Of a stretch of 64,000 bases of DNA, positions 1-10,600 are shown in pieces. Under the pieces are notes generated by a model. The model did not search any database. It saw only the letters and a program-made list of their open reading frames with translations, and was not told where the DNA came from. Within the stretch, counting starts at the first letter, position 1, and the number at the start of each line of letters is the position of its first letter. Both the position numbers and the translations under genes were made by a program. The stretch comes from Hypericum androsaemum (lineage: Eukaryota > Streptophyta > Magnoliopsida > Malpighiales > Hypericaceae): NCBI GenBank assembly GCA_963995505.1, contig OZ023183.1, positions 21,076,671-21,140,670 on the forward strand. Direction: 5' to 3'.

Positions 1-53
1 ATTACTACTAGTACTATTTTCTTGGGTATAATCTCTCTCTCGGTCTCTTTTAG

Positions 54-170
54 GAATTGCAATTGGACGAGTTCGTTACACACGAAGTGAGCTTCAACGA
101 CATTAATGAAGCTTTCGATTTACTCATTGGAGGCAAGTGTCTCCGGTGTGTGATCTGGATCAACAAATGA
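54..170 (+). CDS. Alcohol dehydrogenase-like protein, last exon only (partial)
   Basis: After a pyrimidine-rich tract ending in an AG acceptor (51-53), an open frame of 39 codons encodes ELQLDEFVTHEVSFNDINEA and ends with CLRCVIWINK and a TGA. The pattern E-L-x-L-D-x-F-x-T-H followed by I-N-x-A-F-D and C-L-R-C-V-I-W is the C-terminus of plant zinc-dependent medium-chain ADH-like proteins (the ADH-like group, not classical ADH1, which ends differently). These enzymes oxidise or reduce alcohols and aldehydes with NAD(H) in the cytosol. Catalytic and zinc-binding regions lie outside the window, so activity cannot be judged. The gene faces the dehydrin gene tail to tail. Frame and acceptor are seen directly; the family call is by motif. 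Confidence 0.85.
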   Translation, partial: ELQLDEFVTHEVSFNDINEAFDLLIGGKCLRCVIWINK

Positions 171-2129
171 GTAAGTTCCTTCACATGCAATATCATGTGT
201 CTCTTTAGTGGGAGAAATCATGTGCTTTGCCTTTTGCTTTTTCTACACAGTATTTCTTATTGAGGAAAAGCGGAGGGAATCAATAAGTATGCAAATAGAA
301 ATGGTCCACCCTTCTTCTTATTATAATCACAAACTACTTGTTATTTTATTTTTTTGAAAAGTATATATATTAATCGTCATAAACTACTTGTTACTTGTAT
401 CTACCAGTAGAATAAAATTATATAGTAAGTGCAAAAAAAGTATAATTGTAAATAAATATTATCTACTTCGGGATTCCAAAAATAAGGATGCCTAGTTCTT
501 GCAGCAACTTTAACTTATGCGGATATTAACCATCTTTATTTTTTTTTTCCCTTCGTAGGACGACTGAAAGCCAAAGGCGGAATCTATTTTTTACTTTGGT
601 CGGGCAAAGGCGGAATTAATGGTAACCGAAAGGAGCACGTAAAAAGAAACATAATGGAATCCTTCAAACTAAGAAAGAGACATAATGGAAAATTATAATG
701 TAGTCACTATATAAACGTAATTTTATATTCGACCAATGAAATTTGTGTCTTTCTATTGAGTATGCTGGTCCTGTAACGGTACATAATGCGCACTCCTCCC
801 TGGAAAGTAGAGACATTAAAGGCACAATTCGGGGGCGCTAATAGCTGCTACGCTTGCAATAACACCCGTCTTTCCTTTACGATGATTGTTTAGTTTAGTG
901 GTTCGAATCTTATAAATACTATAATTACTGTTTAAAAAAACAACTCCGAATAGCATCTGATAATTATACTATAAATAACAAAAGTTTCAAAAAAAAGTTA
1001 GCTTATTCCAGTAGACGCTTCCCGGCGGCCTTCTAGCTTAAGGAGGCCAAACGTTTTGGGACAGAGCCCATTCGGGTTGGGTCTGGTTTATGGAAATGTG
1101 TTGTGGTCGAGTGGTCTTTAGACTTGTAATGCAATGATCTTTTAGGACTATTGCAATATGAATCTATTTACAACTCGGGTAGAAAACACTAGAGTGGAGA
1201 GTTGTGTATGTGCAATGTTAACATATGACATTCTTTTCACTATCTCGATCAGAGTTTTATCGAGGTCGAATTTTTTAATAGGATGCATTTGTAACCTATT
1301 TGAAAAAGGAACCCGGCATTAGGAGATGGAACGAGAATTTTCAGTCGAAATTTTTTATATAAATAAAATTCACTCATAAAAAAATCAAGGAGGCCAAGAA
1401 ATTTCTGCAGCCATCCAGATCCAGTCATCCACAACAGATTAAGGTACACGTCATCCAAAGCGATCAGGATGCCTTCGTTGTCAACGAATTTCGCAATTAC
1501 TACAGGCACTCGCATTATACAAAATTTTTTTGAAAAATAAATTTTACACATGATAATACTTAATCTTGAACCTCCTAAATATTTACAATATCTTATGAAG
1601 GTTACAGGCCCTTGACTAGGATAGTGATATATAGTGTTATACTCCATCTTATTATAATTATTTTATGGTAGTTTTTACGAGTAATAACAGTTAGGGATAT
1701 ACAGCCCCCAATAACCCTAAATTTCTTTAATCCTTATCGCCACTCAATCAATTCAAAGGACGCTATTTTCCTACCATCATCGCTTGAACATTTCGATCTT
1801 TTTAACACAAAGATTTCCGATGTACAAAACTGAAAAAGAAAAATTCTAACAAAGAACAATCGTTGATGGATCAGTAAACATCCGAAGGTAATTTTATTAT
1901 AAGCGCCATTAAAAGCATCAACCAAAGAAGAAGAAAAGGCAAACCAAAGCGCTACCTATCATCTGCATACACACGAATACCGATCGAAATCAATACATAG
2001 ATACCAAAACATGCATGTGATGTACAGGCAGATAATATATAGGGCAACCACTTCACTTCCACTGAAAACAGAAAAAAGAAAGCAACAGCCAAACAACCAA
2101 CAAGACCAAATAACTATGAAAGAACCAGT
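171..2129. other. Intergenic, AT-rich, no supported gene
   Basis: This stretch separates two convergent genes (ADH-like and dehydrin) and so holds both 3' ends. It is AT-rich, with short ORFs on both strands that resemble no known protein. A short GGTTCGAATC motif near 890-910 resembles a tRNA T-arm, but no cloverleaf surrounds it. Nothing else was seen. Confidence 0.6.
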
Positions 2130-2892
2130 TTAACACTTCTCCTTCTCCTTGTTTTCTTCAGACTTGGGGTGGTACCCAGGGAGCTTCTCCTTGATCTTCT
2201 CGAAGATTCCTTTCTTCTCCTTAGCCTCCTCATCTTGGCACGCCGGAGGTGGTACCTCGGCCGGAGGAGCTTCGTGATACTCCTCCACCGGAGGGGGGGC
2301 TGTCACATGTTCCTCGGGCTTCTTGTGCTGACCAGGCAGCTTCTCCTTCATCTTCTCCAGGAAACCCTTCTTCTCCTCGGGTGCCGGCGTCGGGACTAAT
2401 CCTTCCACCTCGCATTTCTCCACAGGGACCGACGTATCCTCCTCCTCCACCTTCTTCTTCTCCTTTTTCTTCTTCTTCTTCTCCTCCCTCTTCTCCTCGT
2501 CTTCCTCTTCGCTAGACTAAACACCAGAAAAAGAAGAAGAAATCACTGTAAGAACATAAATAACAGCGAGCGAGTAGAGGATGATGATGGTTCACTACTA
2601 TACTTACGGAGCTAGAGCTACTATCAGAACGGTGCAGCTTCTCGAGGAGACTGTGGTGCTTCTTCTCTTCCTCCTCCTCCTCTTTCGGCTTCTCGGAAAC
2701 AGCCACCTTCTCTTCGAACTCAGAGGCGATCACCTCCTCTTTCCCGTACTCACCTTCATGAGCCGCCTTCTCCTCCTCTTTCTTCTTCCCTCCCAAGAAA
2801 TCGAACACCCCGCGATCCTGGGTCTCCACCTCCACTGGGGTGGTGGTGGTGTTCGTCTCTTCCTGGCTCTTGTGACTGTACTCCTCGGCCAT
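2130..2892 (-). CDS. Acidic F-S-K2 dehydrin (ERD10/COR47 type), two exons
   Basis: Exon 1 is 2892-2608 and exon 2 is 2516-2130, joined across a 91-bp GT-AG phase-0 intron (2607-2517), giving about 223 aa. The order of segments is diagnostic: an F-segment [10 protein letters not shown] (about residues 26-35), an S-segment [10 protein letters not shown] that continues as SSEEDEE across the splice site (about 86-102), a Lys/Glu-rich tract, and two K-segments, [15 protein letters not shown] (about 142-156) and [15 protein letters not shown] (about 194-208). An intron inside the S-segment is the usual layout for this family. Dehydrins are disordered hydrophilic proteins that protect membranes and enzymes during cold and desiccation; the S-segment is a phosphorylation and nuclear-targeting site. 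No residue is missing. Two Cys (near 129 and the C-terminus) are unusual for a dehydrin. The upstream region carries stress elements. Confidence 0.97.
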
Positions 2893-3002
2893 GGTAAGGA
2901 TGCAAGTTATAGAACGATTCTTTGCTTTGTGTAAGAGAACTGGCTAGCTAGTAATAAGGTTCTTTGCTTTGTATGAGTGGAGTGGAGTGGGTGGGGGGCG
3001 CC

Positions 3003-3016
3003 TCTATTTATATATG
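3003..3016 (-). promoter_or_regulatory. TATA box of the dehydrin gene
   Basis: On the minus strand this reads TATATAAATAGAGG, a strong plant TATA box about 110 bp upstream of the dehydrin start codon. It would place transcription start near 2975, with a leader of roughly 80 nt. Confidence 0.75.
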
Positions 3017-3250
3017 CACATTAAGAACGGGATTGTTCTAAATAGTAAGCGACTCGGTTCTTTGCTCGTCTCTAAATGTTATAATATTTAGAAACTGTAT
3101 AGGCCACTTTTTTAACGCGGTACTCACGCGATTAAGATTCCAGAAAGTAATAATACGAATAATAATGACTAAAGGGAAAAAACGCTAAGACGTATTAAAG
3201 TTTCTTCGGACATGTTACTCACTCGCATCGACCGTCCATCAGTTTCAAGA

Positions 3251-3478
3251 TCACACGTGTAGGGTAGATGTTGAGCTAGGGAGGTGGAGCGTCGGTCAAA
3301 AGACGGACAAGGAGAAGAAAAGTAGAGGGAGGGAGACACGCTGTAGTGGGGATGGCCAATGGGGTGGAAGACACGTGGATGGGGAAACGTGGATGGTTGT
3401 CCTCCTGTGGGACCCCCCCAATTGTCCGTTTCGATGGGATATATATAGAGATATGTAATGCATCAGGGGTCGGTGAGA
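3251..3478 (-). promoter_or_regulatory. ABRE/DRE cluster upstream of the dehydrin gene
   Basis: Within 230 bp there are two palindromic CACGTG cores in ABRE context (ACACGTGT at 3253-3260 and ACACGTGG at 3371-3378), a further ACGTGG at 3387-3392, and two DRE/CRT cores, ACCGAC on the minus strand (complement of GTCGGT at 3291-3296 and 3469-3474). ABREs are bound by ABF/AREB bZIP factors and DREs by CBF/DREB AP2 factors. Paired ABRE plus DRE predicts induction by ABA, cold and drought. Motifs are seen directly; function is inferred from known COR/RD promoters. Confidence 0.7.
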
Positions 3479-3539
3479 GGTGGGCCCAGCTGAGTCGAGA
3501 TTGGCGGAAACATAGACCTCGGGACCCACATGGGAGTTG

Positions 3540-4817
3540 AGTTGCGTCGGCGAGCAGGTAGAGAGCCATGGATTTTAGTTTCTTTTCTTCCCAAAATCGA
3601 CGAGAAACCGAGTTTAGTAAACCAAAGGGTAGCCGGTGGCAATTATTCCTATCAAGAATTAATTTAATTTTACTTTAACAAAATTTATTTGATGTTTCTG
3701 ATTAATTTATAATAACTGTTTATACTATATATATATTTTTTTTTTGCTTTAGGAGATTTGTGACTTCGTAACTTATGGGAATCGTGAGTTGGGGCCACAG
3801 GGCGTGAGCTGGGTGGATTGAATTTGGATGGGTCGTGGTTTAGTTACGCTAATTATTTTGGATTATTGGAATAAAAGTACTTAGAGGTTGTCATTTTCTG
3901 AAGATACGTTACCGGGGAGTGGAGTCTTACGCATTGCACAGGTGGTCGGTTTGGTGTTTGGCAATCACGATTCTAATCTATCCGCTGTCCACGTTGTCGT
4001 ACCTTCCTCTCTTTGAAATTCAATTTTTACGATTAAATAATATTCTTCCTGTTTCGTGATATTTTCTCACAAAGATGATGATTCGTGGTATTTTTGTTTT
4101 GTTTTTTTGTGTGGGGTAATTCGTGGTATTTCATGTAGCCACTTGTGCAGCTATAGTTGAATTTTGCAACCAAAACTTTAAATTGATTTGTATGATATCC
4201 GTTCTTGGTGACACGATGCTCTTAGAATTAAGGAGATTAATTGATTGAGTCAGACCAAACATTGGTATCGATCCTATACTGTTGTCACTTGGTGGGACCA
4301 AACATAAACATGTAGGAAGCGTGATAAGGTAGGAGTTTCGAAGAACAATGTCTAGATTTTAGACAACTGTATTTCGCCGGAATGCTCGAAAAGTATTTTT
4401 TTTTTAATTAAAGGCTAGTACCTCGTATTATTATAAAAAACGGAAATAAAGAAGAAAAAAGAGTTGAAAACATTCAAAGAAAAAGCTCATACATCCACAT
4501 ACCCACTCACAAATCAAGTAGATAAAAGATAACTTAATACATAATCTCAAACTAGGCCACATACGAGTTGTTAAGAAAAATTCACACAAATATCAGACTA
4601 GCTCGAAAAGTATATAATATCTCTCAATTACCACACACTCCCACGTTCACAGTGAATTTGGTTTCTGGTATACAAACATTCCCACGTTCAAAGTGAATTT
4701 GGTTTCTGGTATACAAATATTCATTATGCTGATTAATACAGATTTGAACTAAATAAAAAATTTTAAAATTACAAAACTCTGCTAAGAATAACATAGTTGC
4801 AGTTCAATTTGAACTCG
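3540..4817. other. Intergenic, AT-rich, no supported gene
   Basis: No coding signal was found. A direct repeat of about 45 bp with the core CCACGTTCA at 4640 and 4681 (each followed by GTGAATTTGGTTTCTGGTAT) is the only clear structure. Confidence 0.5.
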
Positions 4818-5211
4818 AAATTAATTAACCGGACAATAGTAGTTCAAAACTTAAGTCAGGCCCATAAGTTTCTTGTTAAAATTGGACATGGCTGAAGCAG
4901 GCCCATTAGGCCTGGTTCAAACCGTGGATTCCGCTTCCTTGTTTCGAGCCCGCCATTGCAATATTCCCGTCAAAATCGCCGGCTCCAAACGCTTATTTTC
5001 TCCCTCCTTTGTTTTTCTTTACCGGAAAGAAATTAAAACTAAGCCTCTTCAGGGAAATTGCAATTTTCGCCGGGGATAAAAAACGAGAAAAGAAGCTGGG
5101 GTCACAATTTGAATCGGAGGCATCAGAGTGAGTCGCACACGTCGCTTTTGGCCGCACAGAGGTCCAAATCAGACGCGCGGTGACAGAAGCGTAAAGAGGC
5201 GAGGCCCATCC
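4818..5211 (+). repeat. Orphan copy of the 5' region of the small membrane-protein gene
   Basis: These 394 bp align nearly end to end with 9154-9554, the segment just upstream of the start codon at 9590. Shared landmarks include TTAATTAACCGGACAATAG, GCCGGCTCCAAAC, GGGAAATTGCAATTTTCGCC and CAAATCAGACGCGCGG. Similarity ends at GGCCCATCC, about 35 bp before the point equivalent to the ATG, so the copy has the upstream and leader sequence but no gene. Confidence 0.85.
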
Positions 5212-5360
5212 TATTGTATACAACGTGGGTAATAGAGTATTGAAGAAGTATATAGGATAAACACACCGAAAAAAATACGTTTTTCAAAGATATTAATTCC
5301 TCTCATTATGGTGTAAATGGTCTCAAGGAATTAACTTTCTAGATACAAAGCCTATGTGTC

Positions 5361-5668
5361 TTAGAAATTCGAAGTTACACTCACAAATTTTGTGAAGCAA
5401 GAACTCGCAAGTTTGGACAAGAAAGACAGTAAGGAAGAAAGAATTCGGGAGAAAGGTTTTAAACTTGCATTTTGGAATCTTGTGCAGCTCAGGACGACAT
5501 TGCTAAGGTCACAACCGTAGTTGTTGACCACCTTCACCCGCATCACTTCCTCCTCAACGTCACAACTGCTTCTCGGAGATGTGTAGATTTTGTTCCCAAG
5601 CATGCATTTCCCTGACCATGTTGTTGAAATTGAGATGCTCTCTACACCACAATCTGTGTTGGCTATTC
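5361..5668 (-). pseudogene. TPD1-like secreted cysteine-rich protein, last exon, copy 1
   Basis: A splice acceptor (CCTGCAG) precedes a frame reading IANTDCGVESISISTTWSGK, then CMLGN, CDVEEE, VMRVKVVNN, CDLSNVVLSC. The order C-x-I-x-I-S...G-K...V-K-V-V-N-N-x-x-x-C-x-L-S-N-V-x-L-S-C fits the C-terminal domain of the plant TPD1-like family of small secreted Cys-rich proteins (TPD1 is the anther ligand of the EMS1 receptor; most homologues are uncharacterised). No signal-peptide exon was found upstream, and the C-terminus after RFQNA is replaced by unrelated sequence, so this is most likely a gene fragment. A near copy lies 2,023 bp to the right. Confidence 0.55.
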
Positions 5669-5924
5669 CTGCAGGGTTGAACAAATATAGATCGTGTTCA
5701 TGTTGTGACCATACGAAAGATAAAAATAATTGGATAGAAATTGAATCATATTGTAGATCTTTTGGTTAATTTAGATGTTTAAATCTAATTGATCAAATAT
5801 AATTGGCACCTTCTTTTCTAGTGTTGACCTTATCGATAATAATTCTGAGAGTAAGCATTATGGCCGCCATTGATTTCGAGTGCCAAGTAGAATTTTTTTT
5901 GAAGGTTTTAATTGTTGGAAACAA

Positions 5925-6620
5925 ATAGAGACATTATTCAAAACTGGAAAAGTATGACTTGGGCAAACTAGAGAATTATAAAAATAGATAGAAGAATTAT
6001 GCTTTTATTGAGATCGTCTTTAGTTTATTACATCAAGTTCTTATGTACGGTTATCTGGCAGTTTTGAAAAAAGAAATTATTTGGTATTTTGAGTAAGATT
6101 CGTAGTTGGGAACATATAAAGACAGCATTCAACACTGGGGACAATATGACTTGGCAAACTAGAGAATTAGAAAATAGACAGAAGAATTTTACCTTTTTTA
6201 GATCGTCTTTAGTTTGTTACATCAATTTCTTATGTACGGTTATCTGGTAGTTTCGACAAAAGAAATTATTTGGTGGTTTGAGTAAGATTCATTGTTGAGA
6301 ACAGATAGAAACAACATTCAACACTGGGGACAGTATGACTTGGGCAAACTGGAGAATTAAAAAAATAGACAGAAGAATTCTGCCTTCATTGAGATTGTCT
6401 TTAGTTTGTTACATGACGTTTTATGTACGGTTATCTCGTGGTTTCAACAAGAGAAATTATTTGGTGGTTTGAATAAGTTTCGTAGTTGTGAACAGATAGA
6501 GACAACATTCAACACTAGGGACAATATGACTTGGACAAACTAGAGAATTACAAAATTAGACAGAATAATTTTGCCTTTATTGAGAGCGTCTTTAGTTTGT
6601 TACATCAAGTTCTTATACAA
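5925..6620. repeat. Minisatellite of about 190 bp, array 1
   Basis: The landmark GTCTTTAGTTTGTTACATCA recurs (with small changes) near 6015, 6204, 6396 and 6588, a period of 189-192 bp. Other parts of the unit (TTATGTACGGTTATCT, AAATTATTTGGT, AACATTCAACACTGGGGACA, AATATGACTTGG) keep the same order. About 3.5 copies are present. Confidence 0.88.
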
Positions 6621-6949
6621 AGCAATATACTCACGGTATATATTCAGGAAGGTGGAGGATCAGAGGGCAATGTGTTTGGAGAGTGGCTGGGATGGCTGAT
6701 ATCTACATGGGTGGCAGAATCCCACAGATATGGTTAAATGTGAGTACTAATGTCGAAGTTCTTTAATCAATATATTTATTTGGTTAAAGCGAGGTGAATA
6801 GCCTATTCTAACCAGGGACAAACAATTGCAACGAGCCTCATTATGTCAATTTATTCTGAGGTTAGTGGAGTAATTTTTTCATCGCCGATGAACAGAATCA
6901 TTATCGGGACTTACCGGAAAGGAGAGGATCGAGAGTTAGGGGATGAACT

Positions 6950-7117
6950 TGTATTTTAAGGGTATTTTTGTCATTTCAATGACAAAAATAAAAAAACTCA
7001 GATGATGTCAGCTAGGGACCCGAGAGTATAATAAAATCAAATATGAAACTTTATAATGCATTATCAAAATAAAGGAACTAAATTGTAGATAAAATCGTGC
7101 AAGAGAGTAATTTGCCC
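6950..7117. mobile_element. Right terminus of a Mutator-like element, copy 1
   Basis: The segment reads TTTTTGTCATTTCAATGACA..., then GATGTCAGCTAGGGACCCGA, GAGTATAATAAAATCAAA, and ends GAGAGTAATTTGCCCC. This is the same ordered set of blocks found at the right ends of the elements at 41.5-51.2 kb, ending in the reverse complement of a GGGGCAAATTACTCTC terminus. No matching left terminus was found nearby, so the element may be truncated. The duplicate is at 8980-9151. Confidence 0.65.
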
Positions 7118-7461
7118 CAAAATTAATTAATCGGACTTCAAAACTTAAGGCAGGCCCATTAGACACGCTCTGTTATTTCCTACAAAGTTATGCTCCTTTA
7201 GTAAAAGAAAAACCAAGATCATGCTCATAATACAGTAAATAACAATACACAAAACACAGAAGCTATGAGGCTTTGCAAAATACTATCAGATTATCTACTA
7301 TTTATCAATTTTGCCTCAAGAAACAAGGAGTATTGTACACTCCTAACATCTGGCTTAGAAAGGGGCGAATGAGTGATTAACTGATTCGACATAGAAGAAA
7401 CTGGCCGATGACATGGCCGGAATAGGTTTGAGGAGCACGCATCTATTGTCCTTTATCTGTG

Positions 7462-7691
7462 TCAAGATGCGGGATGCTCCATAAGTATCACATTTTGGAA
7501 TCTCGGGCAGCTTAGGACGACGTTGCTAAGGTCACAATCACAGTTGTTGACCACCTTTACCCGCATCACTTCCTCCTCGACGTCGCAACTGCTTCCTAGA
7601 GATATATAGATTTTGTTCCCAAGCATGCATTTCCCCGACCATGTCGTTGAAATTGAGATGCTCTCTATACCACAATCTGCGCTGGCTGTTC
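7462..7691 (-). pseudogene. TPD1-like secreted cysteine-rich protein, last exon, copy 2
   Basis: The frame after acceptor CCTGCAG reads TASADCGIESISIST, then CMLGNKIY, CDVEEE, VKVVNNCDCDLSNVVLSC, and ends RFQNVILMEHPAS with a stop. It is closer to a functional family member than copy 1: the N-C-x-C motif is intact (copy 1 has NNYGC) and the C-terminus ends naturally after a few residues. No signal-peptide exon is visible to the right on the minus strand, where the minisatellite and a transposon end lie. Fragment or pseudogene is more likely than a working gene. Confidence 0.55.
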
Positions 7692-7944
7692 CTGCAGGGT
7701 TGAACAAATAGAGATCGTGTTCATGTTGTGACCATACGAAAAATAAAAATAATTGTATAGAAATTGAATCATATTGTAGATCTTTTGGTTAATCTAGATG
7801 TTTAAATCTAATTGATTGAATATAATTGGCACCTTCTTTTCTAGAGTTGACCTTATCGATAATAATTTTGAGAGTATAAACGCGAAGCATTATGGCCGCC
7901 ATTGCTTTCAAGCGCCAAGGAGAATTTTTTTTGAAGGTTTTAAT

Positions 7945-8640
7945 TGTTGGGAATATATAGAGACATCATTCTACACTGGGGACAGTATGACTTAGGCAAA
8001 CTAAAGAATTAAAAAATTGACAGAAGAATTTTGCTTTTATTGAGATTGTATTTAGTTTGTTACATCAAGTTCTTATGTACATTTATCTGGTGGTTTCGAC
8101 AAAGAAAATTATCTGGTGGTTTGAGTAAGATTTGTAGTTGGGAACATATAAAGGCAACATTTAACACTCGAGACAATATGACTTGGACAAACTAGAGAAT
8201 TAGAAAATAGACAAAAGAATTCTGTATTTTTTGAGATCGTCTTTAGTTTGTTACATCAAGTTCTTATGTACGGTTATCTCATGGTTTCGATAAAAGAAAT
8301 TATTTGGTGGTTTGCGTAAGATTCATAGTTGAGAACAGATAGAGACAACATTCAGTACTGGAGACAGTATGACTTCGGCAAACTAGAGAATTAGAAAAAT
8401 AGACAGAATAATTCTATCTTTATTTAGATCGTCTTTAGTTTGTTACATCAAGTTTTAGGTACGGTTATCTCGTGGTTTCGACAAAAGAAATTATTTGGTG
8501 GTTTGAGTAAGATTCATAGTTGTGAACAAATATAGACAACATTTAACACTGGGGGACAGTAATTAAAAAAATAGACAGAAGAATTCCGCCTTTATTGAGA
8601 TTGTCTTTAGTTTGTTACATCAAGTTCTTATACAAAGCAA
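7945..8640. repeat. Minisatellite of about 190 bp, array 2
   Basis: The same unit as at 5925-6620. The TTTAGTTTGTTACATCA landmark is near 8049, 8241, 8432 and 8606; spacings are about 190, 193 and 172 bp, the last shortened by a deletion. Copy number matches array 1, so the array predates the larger duplication. Confidence 0.85.
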
Positions 8641-8979
8641 TATACTCACGGTATATATTCAGGAAGGTGGAAGATCAGAGGGCAATGTGTTTGGAGAGTG
8701 GCTGGATTGGCTGATGGCTGATATCTACATGGGTGGCAGAATCTCACAGATATGGTTAAATGTGAGTGCTAATGTCGAAGTTCTATAATCAATATATTTA
8801 TTTGGTTAAAGCGAGGTGAAGAGCCTTTTCTAACTAGGGACAAATAATTGCAACGACCCTTTTTATGTCTATTGATACAGAGTTTGGTGGAGTAATTTTG
8901 TCATCGTCGATGAACATAATCATTGTCGAGATTGGCCGGAAAGGGGAGGATCGAGAGGAAGGAGATGCACTATGTTTTT

Positions 8980-9151
8980 AAGAGTATTTTTGTCATTTCA
9001 ATGACAAAAATGAAAAAAAAATGCGGATGACGCCGGCTAGGAACCGAGAGTATAATAAAATCAAACACGGAAGCTTTATAATGCATTATCAAAATAGAGA
9101 AACTATATTGTAGATAAAACCATACAAGGGAGATCTAAGAGTAATTTGCCC
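8980..9151. mobile_element. Right terminus of a Mutator-like element, copy 2
   Basis: Same ordered blocks as 6950-7117 (TTTTTGTCATTTCAATGACA, GAGAGTATAATAAAATCAAA, AGAGTAATTTGCCCC). It ends two bases before the promoter repeat of the downstream gene. Confidence 0.65.
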
Positions 9152-9153
9152 CA

Positions 9154-9589
9154 AAATTAATTAACCGGACAATAGTTCTTCAAAGATTAAGACAGGCCCA
9201 TAAGTTTCTTGTTGAAAGTGGCCCATTGGTGAAGCAGGCCCGTTAGACCTGGTTCAATCAAGAGATGACCGTGGATTCCGCGTCCGCGTCAAAACCGCCG
9301 GCTCCAAACATTTATTTTCTCCTTCCTTCGTTTTTTTTTTCTGGAAAGGAATTTAAAACTAGGCGTCTTCAGGGAAATTGCAATTTTCGCCGGGGATCAA
9401 AAACCAGAAAAGAAGCTGGGGATCGTGACTGAGAGAGAGAAAGACAATCCGAATCGAAGGCATCGGAGTGGGTTCGCGGGCGCGCCTCTTTTGGCCGCGA
9501 AGAGGTCCAAATCAGACGCGCGGCGGCGGAAGCGTAGAGAGGCGGGGCCCATCCAGGGGCGGAGAGGGATTAAAAAAGAGGGAAGAAAG
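9154..9589 (+). promoter_or_regulatory. Promoter and leader region of the small membrane-protein gene
   Basis: The region lies directly upstream of the ATG at 9590 and contains three GGCCCA-type elements (site II-like motifs common in housekeeping plant promoters), a GC-rich segment and a purine-rich leader. Most of it (to 9554) is duplicated at 4818-5211. No clear TATA box was seen. Confidence 0.5.
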
Positions 9590-10600
9590 ATGATAACGAG
9601 ATCCAATTTGGCCGAGCAATTGAGGGAGTACCAAATAAGATCGAAGCATGATTGGGCCTCCGTCTCGTTTTTCTCCTCCACCTCTTACGTTCCCACCTCC
9701 AGGTGCCTCCCCTCCCTTTTCCCTCCATATTTACTTTAATTCTTGTTTTTTATTTGGAGGGACCTTCTGGATTGTCCAGATCAGCATGTTCAGTTTCATG
9801 TCCGTATTCGATGTAACTGCTATTGTGACTGCTGTTGTTTTGTTTCATCTGGAGAATTCGAAATGTTTCCGCAACTATGAACCCTAATCCATAGATTAGT
9901 AGTCTTGTGATTGACAAAGATTAGATTGATATGCGTTGAATTGGAAATTTGAGCGTGGGCTTCCATCCGGCTACGCCATTGGGTTCATCATATGTGCACT
10001 TTGATATTGGTTAGGATCGGATGGACTTGTCAATTGTAGCTCCATGCGTAGTCGATCTAATTTGGTAAGACCGAGATTGGGTGTTGGGGAATGGTAAATC
10101 TATCTGGCAGGCAATGCACATGTTCTTCAGCTTCCATCGCCTGTTTTATACAACCACAGCGTGTATAGCTCCATGGTTGAGTCAATCTACTTTGGTAGGC
10201 GGTTTTATGCTGTAGATTCGTTTGTTCGTGTTATTACTTCTGTTCATGTGATACTCCGGATGGTTTCTGGTATGTGGTGCTTTGGCTTGAAGTTAATTTT
10301 GACAATCCTTTGGATGATTGCGATATGATATTCTTGTGCCCTTGCGATGGTGTAGTTGCTGATCTTGTCCAACGTCTTTGTTATGTTTTCAGGGTGGACG
10401 TTGTGGTATTCGTGATATGGGAACTGGTTATTCTCGCTTTTCTGGTTTTTTCTGCAGTATCCTTGTATTTTAGGCATATGAGGCTAGCTTTTGGCTTTGT
10501 ATGCATCACATTGCTTTTGCTTTTGTGCATGAAAATCACAAAGCAAGTCAGGCAGGCTAGAAAGAAGAAACGAAGGATGCTTCTGCCTTTGTCCATGTGA
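9590..10600 (+). CDS. Conserved small two-TM plant membrane protein, unknown function
   Basis: Exon 1 is 9590-9702 and exon 2 is 10393-10600, joined by a 690-bp GT-AG intron (donor AG/GTGCCT, acceptor TTTTCAG), giving 106 aa. The product starts MITRSNLAEQLREYQIRSKH and has two hydrophobic segments (about 40-62, VVVFVIWELVILAFLVFSAV; about 68-85) followed by a strongly basic tail, KQVRQARKKKRRMLLPLSM. I recognise this as a small protein conserved among plants with no assigned role; the basic tail next to the last membrane segment suggests a cytosolic C-terminus. Start choice: the ATG opens the conserved N-terminus, and the upstream frame is leader sequence. The frame is maintained exactly across the splice (AG + G = Arg). 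Confidence 0.85.

Larger units (their letters stand above)
5468..7117. repeat. Tandem duplication unit 1 (about 1.65 kb)
   Basis: This unit is repeated at 7491-9151 with an offset of 2,023 bp at its left end and 2,034 bp at its right end. It holds, left to right, the TPD1-like exon, an AT-rich segment, a 190-bp minisatellite, a short GC-richer segment near 6640-6740, and a terminal segment of the Mutator-like family seen at 41-51 kb. A 350-bp spacer (7118-7490) begins with a deleted copy of the promoter repeat (ATTAATTAATCGGAC...GGCAGGCCC). Confidence 0.85.
7491..9151. repeat. Tandem duplication unit 2 (about 1.66 kb)
   Basis: Second copy of the unit at 5468-7117, with the same internal order and many small indels and substitutions, so the duplication is not recent. 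Its right edge abuts the promoter region of the small membrane-protein gene (from 9154). Confidence 0.85.

Noticed and set aside
1085..1180. Possible tRNA or SINE (GTGGTCGAGTGGTCTTTAGA)
   Set aside because: The box A-like motif has no box B at the right distance and no cloverleaf could be drawn.
2169..2515. Plus-strand ORFs overlapping the dehydrin exons, rich in Leu, Pro and Ser
   Set aside because: They are antisense shadows of the Lys/Glu-rich dehydrin codons, with no independent similarity.
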